NCBI GenBank assembly: GCA_029263315.1
Contig: JAJCXR010000004.1
Span: 62,001-126,000 of the forward strand
Reading direction: 5' to 3'
Length of the DNA: 64,000 nt
From: Acidobacteriota bacterium
Lineage (GTDB): Bacteria > Acidobacteriota > Thermoanaerobaculia > Multivoradales > J023
Under the pieces are notes generated by a model. It saw only the letters and a list, made by a program, of their open reading frames with translations. It was not told the origin of the DNA and did not search any database. A program made the position numbers and the translations under genes. Of this stretch, positions 61,095-64,000 are shown one piece after another; the first letter of the stretch is position 1; each line of letters opens with the position of its first letter.

Positions 61095-62159
61095 ATGTCC
61101 CCCCATGCCCAAAGAAATCTTGTCTACCGGACCTCTCATGCGACCCACCACCGACGCCATGGAATCACCTTGTTGTGCATGATGACTCTGTTGTGGACCG
61201 CCCTTTCGGTACCATCGGTGCAAGCATCCCAGAGCTGTTCGGCAACGGCCCACGCTGTGCTGAAGGCATGCTATTTCAGTGCTGCGGACGACTACTGGAT
61301 CACCATCGGGAGCTGCCTCAACGAGTCCGATCGCCAAGACGCCCGTGACTGTCGCATCGATGCTAGGCAGAGCCTGCTCGAAGAACGTGATCTCTGCAAC
61401 GAGCAACGGAGCGCCCGGCTAGACCTTTGTGAACGAGTGGGCCAAGATCCCTATGACCCCGATTTCGAGCCAGCCGACTTCACGACTGACTTCACCAATC
61501 TAAATCCCTACTGGCCATTGGCCGTCGGCAATGCCTGGACTTACGTCGGTGGTGACGAAACCATTGACGTCGAAGTTGTGGACGCCACCAAATCGATCGA
61601 AGGTGTGACTTGCATCGTGGTTCGCGACTTGGTCACCGAAGACGGTGACGCCATAGAGTTTACCGATGACTGGTATGGCCAAGCCGCCAACGGTGATGTG
61701 TACTATTGCGGTGAGATCTCGGAGAACTATGAGCTTTTCCCTGGCGACGATCCCGCGGTACCTGAGTTGGTCGACATCGACGGTTCCTGGAAGACCGGTC
61801 GGGACGACGCCAAACCCGGTATTTTGATGCTCGCCGCACCGCAGGTGGGCGCTGTCTACCGTCAGGAAGTTGCGCTCGGTGATGCAGAGGATGCGGCCGA
61901 GGTCCTGTCCAGCGACTACAGCTTCGGAGAGGACCCCGAGCTCGACCAATTTGTGCCCCAGGCCTTGGCCGACTTGCTCTGTGACAATGACTGCGTCGTC
62001 ACCCTAGAATTCACCCCGATCGATCCTGAGGTCGCCGAGCACAAGTTTTATGCGCCCGGTATTGGCCTCTTCCTGGAGGTGGATCTGACCACCGGCGAGA
62101 CGGCGCAGTTGGTGGATTGCAATCTGGACCCCATCTGCGCTTCACTGCCGGCTCCTTGA
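61095..62159 (+). CDS. Secreted hypothetical protein
   Basis: The protein has 354 residues from the ATG at 61095, with AGGAG seven bases upstream. A signal peptide (GITLLCMMTLLWTALSVPSVQA, preceded by a basic His/Arg-rich N-region) leads to a cysteine-bearing segment (about 40-110) and an acidic domain (about 125-340) beginning with NPYWPLAVGNAWTYVGGDE. That opening is common in bacterial surface proteins that follow a beta-sandwich layout. Seven or more cysteines suggest disulfides. The pI will be low. I do not recognise the family. Confidence 0.7.
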   Translation: MSPHAQRNLVYRTSHATHHRRHGITLLCMMTLLWTALSVPSVQASQSCSATAHAVLKACYFSAADDYWITIGSCLNESDRQDARDCRIDARQSLLEERDLCNEQRSARLDLCERVGQDPYDPDFEPADFTTDFTNLNPYWPLAVGNAWTYVGGDETIDVEVVDATKSIEGVTCIVVRDLVTEDGDAIEFTDDWYGQAANGDVYYCGEISENYELFPGDDPAVPELVDIDGSWKTGRDDAKPGILMLAAPQVGAVYRQEVALGDAEDAAEVLSSDYSFGEDPELDQFVPQALADLLCDNDCVVTLEFTPIDPEVAEHKFYAPGIGLFLEVDLTTGETAQLVDCNLDPICASLPAP

Positions 62160-62250
62160 GCTCGGAGGTCGGCACTGAACCGGTCATCCAGTAGAGGGTG
62201 GCCATGGCCCAGGATCCCAAAGTGGCACCTAACAAAAAGTGCCAACAAAA

Positions 62251-62287
62251 AAGTGCCTGGCACCCCAAAATGAGGTGCCAGGCACTT
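62251..62287 (-). terminator. Strong intrinsic terminator and intact palindromic repeat
   Basis: The arms AAGTGCCTGGCACC (62251-62264) and GGTGCCAGGCACTT (62274-62287) are perfectly complementary over 14 bp with a nine-base loop. On the minus strand they are followed by a T-run, so it is a good terminator for the M36 gene. It is also the best copy of the repeat family at 60422 and 60912. Confidence 0.85.
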
Positions 62288-62362
62288 CTGACTTGGCATT
62301 TCTGACTTGCTCTTTTTAGCCTACCCATGCCGCGGAGAGCGCCGCGACCGGATTAGCCGAAA

Positions 62363-64000
62363 CTAGACACCGCCCGCTGAGTTGGACCATAGGGTGACAT
62401 CGCCGGATTCAAAGCCGTCGTTGAAGAGCCCCGCCTCGCAGCCCAGGGGCACATCGAAGGCTTCGACCTCATCGCCGACGTTGATGGTGCCGCTGCTGGC
62501 ACTGACCCCGAGGCCGCGCTTGGCGAAACCACGCCAGATCTCACATTGGTTGTCGCCACCGTTGTTGACCATGTCAGCCATCAGGATGGCGTCGCGGGCG
62601 TCGGCGAAGGTGGGCAAGCAAGGTTGCAGCTTCATGCCGTCGAGCACCAATTGGATGGTCAGGTTGTTGCCGCCGGTGCCGCTGTAGAAGTCGGCATCGA
62701 AACCGTGCTTGTGAACCAGCTCCCAGTACACTTCCCAAACCATGGCCATCCAGATCTCGCCGACACCATGGGGCACGTTGGTGGTGCCGATGGCGAGGTA
62801 GGTTTGCGGATTGACCGCCAGGTCGGTGGAGTACGGGAAGTTGCGGATGCCAACGCCAGTGTCGTCGCGGAATTGCACGTAGTTACCGACGCCGCGGGCC
62901 TGGGTGGCCGTGTCGGAAGGCACGGCGGACAGTACCAGGGCCCAGAAGTCACTCCAGCCTTCGCCCGCCTGCTCGGCACCGCCGAGGCAGCCGGAGTTGG
63001 CGGGACCGCCGGTCAGCCGGTTGCTGATGCCATGACCATACTCGTGGTTGACGATGCCGTTGTCGTTGTCGCTGTCGCGATTGATCGGTGTCAGCAGTGA
63101 CAAGGTGCCGTTGACGCCGGGGGTCGGCAGCTCGGCCTTGACCAGGTTGCCGTCGGAATTGCCGATCATGATCGACGGGATGGTCACCATGTTACCGACG
63201 GCGCCGGGACCCATGTTGAAGACGCCGTCGCCTTGCAGGTTGATGACGACGGCGCCGATGGCGCCGGCCATTTCGGCATTGAGCACCTTGACACCAAATT
63301 CGCAGTTGCCGCGGTCGACCACGGCGATCAGGCCGTCGTAGGCGCCGGCGGGGGAGGCTTCACAGCCATCGGTGTTGCTGGCGCCGGCACCGTCGTCCAC
63401 TTGGATGAAATCGCCGGTCAAACCACCCCCGGTCAAGGGGGCTCCAAAGGAGGCGCCGCCGGCATCGTACTCGCCAGCGATATTGACCGGAGTATTGACC
63501 GTCAGCTTGCCGGGGGGCGTCCAGACGAACATCTGCATGCGACCGCTGAAGCCGTCGGGAGGGGTGCTGAAATTGGCATTGTTGGTGCCGGAACCGTCTT
63601 GGGCATCGGCCTGGACCGGATCGTTACCGGAACCCATGCCGGTGTAATTGAGGGTCTGGAAGTTACCCGCCGCCTCGTCGAAACCGTACAGGTAAGTGAC
63701 GTCGTGAATGATGTTGTTCATGTAGAACAGGTTGACGATGGCGGCGTTGAGGTTGTCACCGTCACCGGGTTGCATGGCGGGATCCCAAGGGAAGTTGAAA
63801 TCCAAGGTGGCGCCGCCATCGGGTCGGCTACCGCCGGAGTTGTTGGCGTCGAGATCGTCCTGGGCGACCACGTTGTTGCCTTGGGTATCGGTGAACTCGG
63901 CACCCGCGGCGCCATCGGTATCATGCCAACCGAAGGGCGAAGCCGTCGGGTCCGCCGGATCGACGACGGTCGATTGCACGCCGCCGTTGTCATCGGGGTT
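62363..64000 (-). CDS. M36-family metallopeptidase (fungalysin), C-terminal part
   Basis: 546 codons remain; the gene continues past the right edge. A zinc-binding helix NHEYGHGISNRLTGG gives the HExxH motif of family M36, and a downstream AEQAGEGWSDFWAL supplies the third ligand. A PA domain (about GCEASPAGAYDGLIAVVDRGNCEFGVKVLNAEMAGA) is inserted before it. The N-terminal visible part (NNIIHDVTYLYGFDEAAGNFQ) is the catalytic domain start. The end DGFESGDVTLWSNSAGGV is a tail motif seen on many secreted proteins of Acidobacteriota and some Xanthomonadales. The protein is a secreted protease that cleaves extracellular proteins. Confidence 0.93.
   Translation of the reverse strand, partial: NPDDNGGVQSTVVDPADPTASPFGWHDTDGAAGAEFTDTQGNNVVAQDDLDANNSGGSRPDGGATLDFNFPWDPAMQPGDGDNLNAAIVNLFYMNNIIHDVTYLYGFDEAAGNFQTLNYTGMGSGNDPVQADAQDGSGTNNANFSTPPDGFSGRMQMFVWTPPGKLTVNTPVNIAGEYDAGGASFGAPLTGGGLTGDFIQVDDGAGASNTDGCEASPAGAYDGLIAVVDRGNCEFGVKVLNAEMAGAIGAVVINLQGDGVFNMGPGAVGNMVTIPSIMIGNSDGNLVKAELPTPGVNGTLSLLTPINRDSDNDNGIVNHEYGHGISNRLTGGPANSGCLGGAEQAGEGWSDFWALVLSAVPSDTATQARGVGNYVQFRDDTGVGIRNFPYSTDLAVNPQTYLAIGTTNVPHGVGEIWMAMVWEVYWELVHKHGFDADFYSGTGGNNLTIQLVLDGMKLQPCLPTFADARDAILMADMVNNGGDNQCEIWRGFAKRGLGVSASSGTINVGDEVEAFDVPLGCEAGLFNDGFESGDVTLWSNSAGGV

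Overview
The window is a high-GC Gram-negative chromosome segment: it encodes porin-like proteins, LolA-type lipoprotein carriers, an AsmA-like protein and many secreted proteins. Proteins with a REC-DUF4388 layout, DUF3369-type receiver domains, a large Ig/LamG esterase and an M36 protease ending in an FESGD-type tail suggest an Acidobacteriota- or Myxococcota-like bacterium. This assignment is inferred from gene content only. No rRNA, tRNA, CRISPR array or transposase was seen.

The left third (1-22.6 kb) is the remarkable part: what looks like a nitric oxide/nitrate island. A NarK-type nitrate/nitrite transporter (cut by the left edge) and a FixJ-type regulator read leftward. Divergent from them are a NarX/PilJ-type sensor kinase and a 1302-residue nitric oxide synthase (NOS). 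The NOS has an N-terminal unknown domain, two globin-like domains, a complete NOS oxygenase domain and a decayed reductase tail with no NADPH-binding module. A minus-strand block converges on it: flavodoxin, DUF3369-type regulator, a molybdopterin oxidoreductase fused to an FAD/NAD reductase and a plant-type ferredoxin, a receiver-kinase hybrid, a truncated hemoglobin, and a kinase-like protein lacking the usual phospho-histidine. A 23-bp sequence occurs inverted at the two ends of this block. Beyond it lie a REC-DUF4388 regulator, a pentapeptide-repeat protein, a second DUF3369-like receiver, a second flavodoxin and a cNMP/PilZ protein. My reading is that NOS makes NO from arginine using electrons from stand-alone flavodoxins, globin or truncated hemoglobin turns NO into nitrate, NarK moves nitrate/nitrite, the molybdenum fusion acts on it, and the two-component proteins sense the pool.

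The middle (22.6-51.5 kb) is ordinary metabolism and envelope work. It holds a giant secreted esterase with four Ig-LamG repeats, PEP carboxylase, an AlkZ-like protein, CorA, membrane proteins, class II DAHP synthase, an MMPL-LolA-DUF1302-like export operon, a porin-like protein, and a LolA-like/PQQ-propeller pair.

The right part (51.5-64 kb) has two convergent cytochrome P450 genes, a secreted GH2 glycosidase with a hexapeptide-repeat insertion, an HTH-TPR protein, a stand-alone NFACT-R protein, two unknown genes, and the C-terminal part of an M36 metallopeptidase running off the right edge. Short tandem repeats (12-18 bp units) recur through the window, in frame inside genes and out of phase between them.
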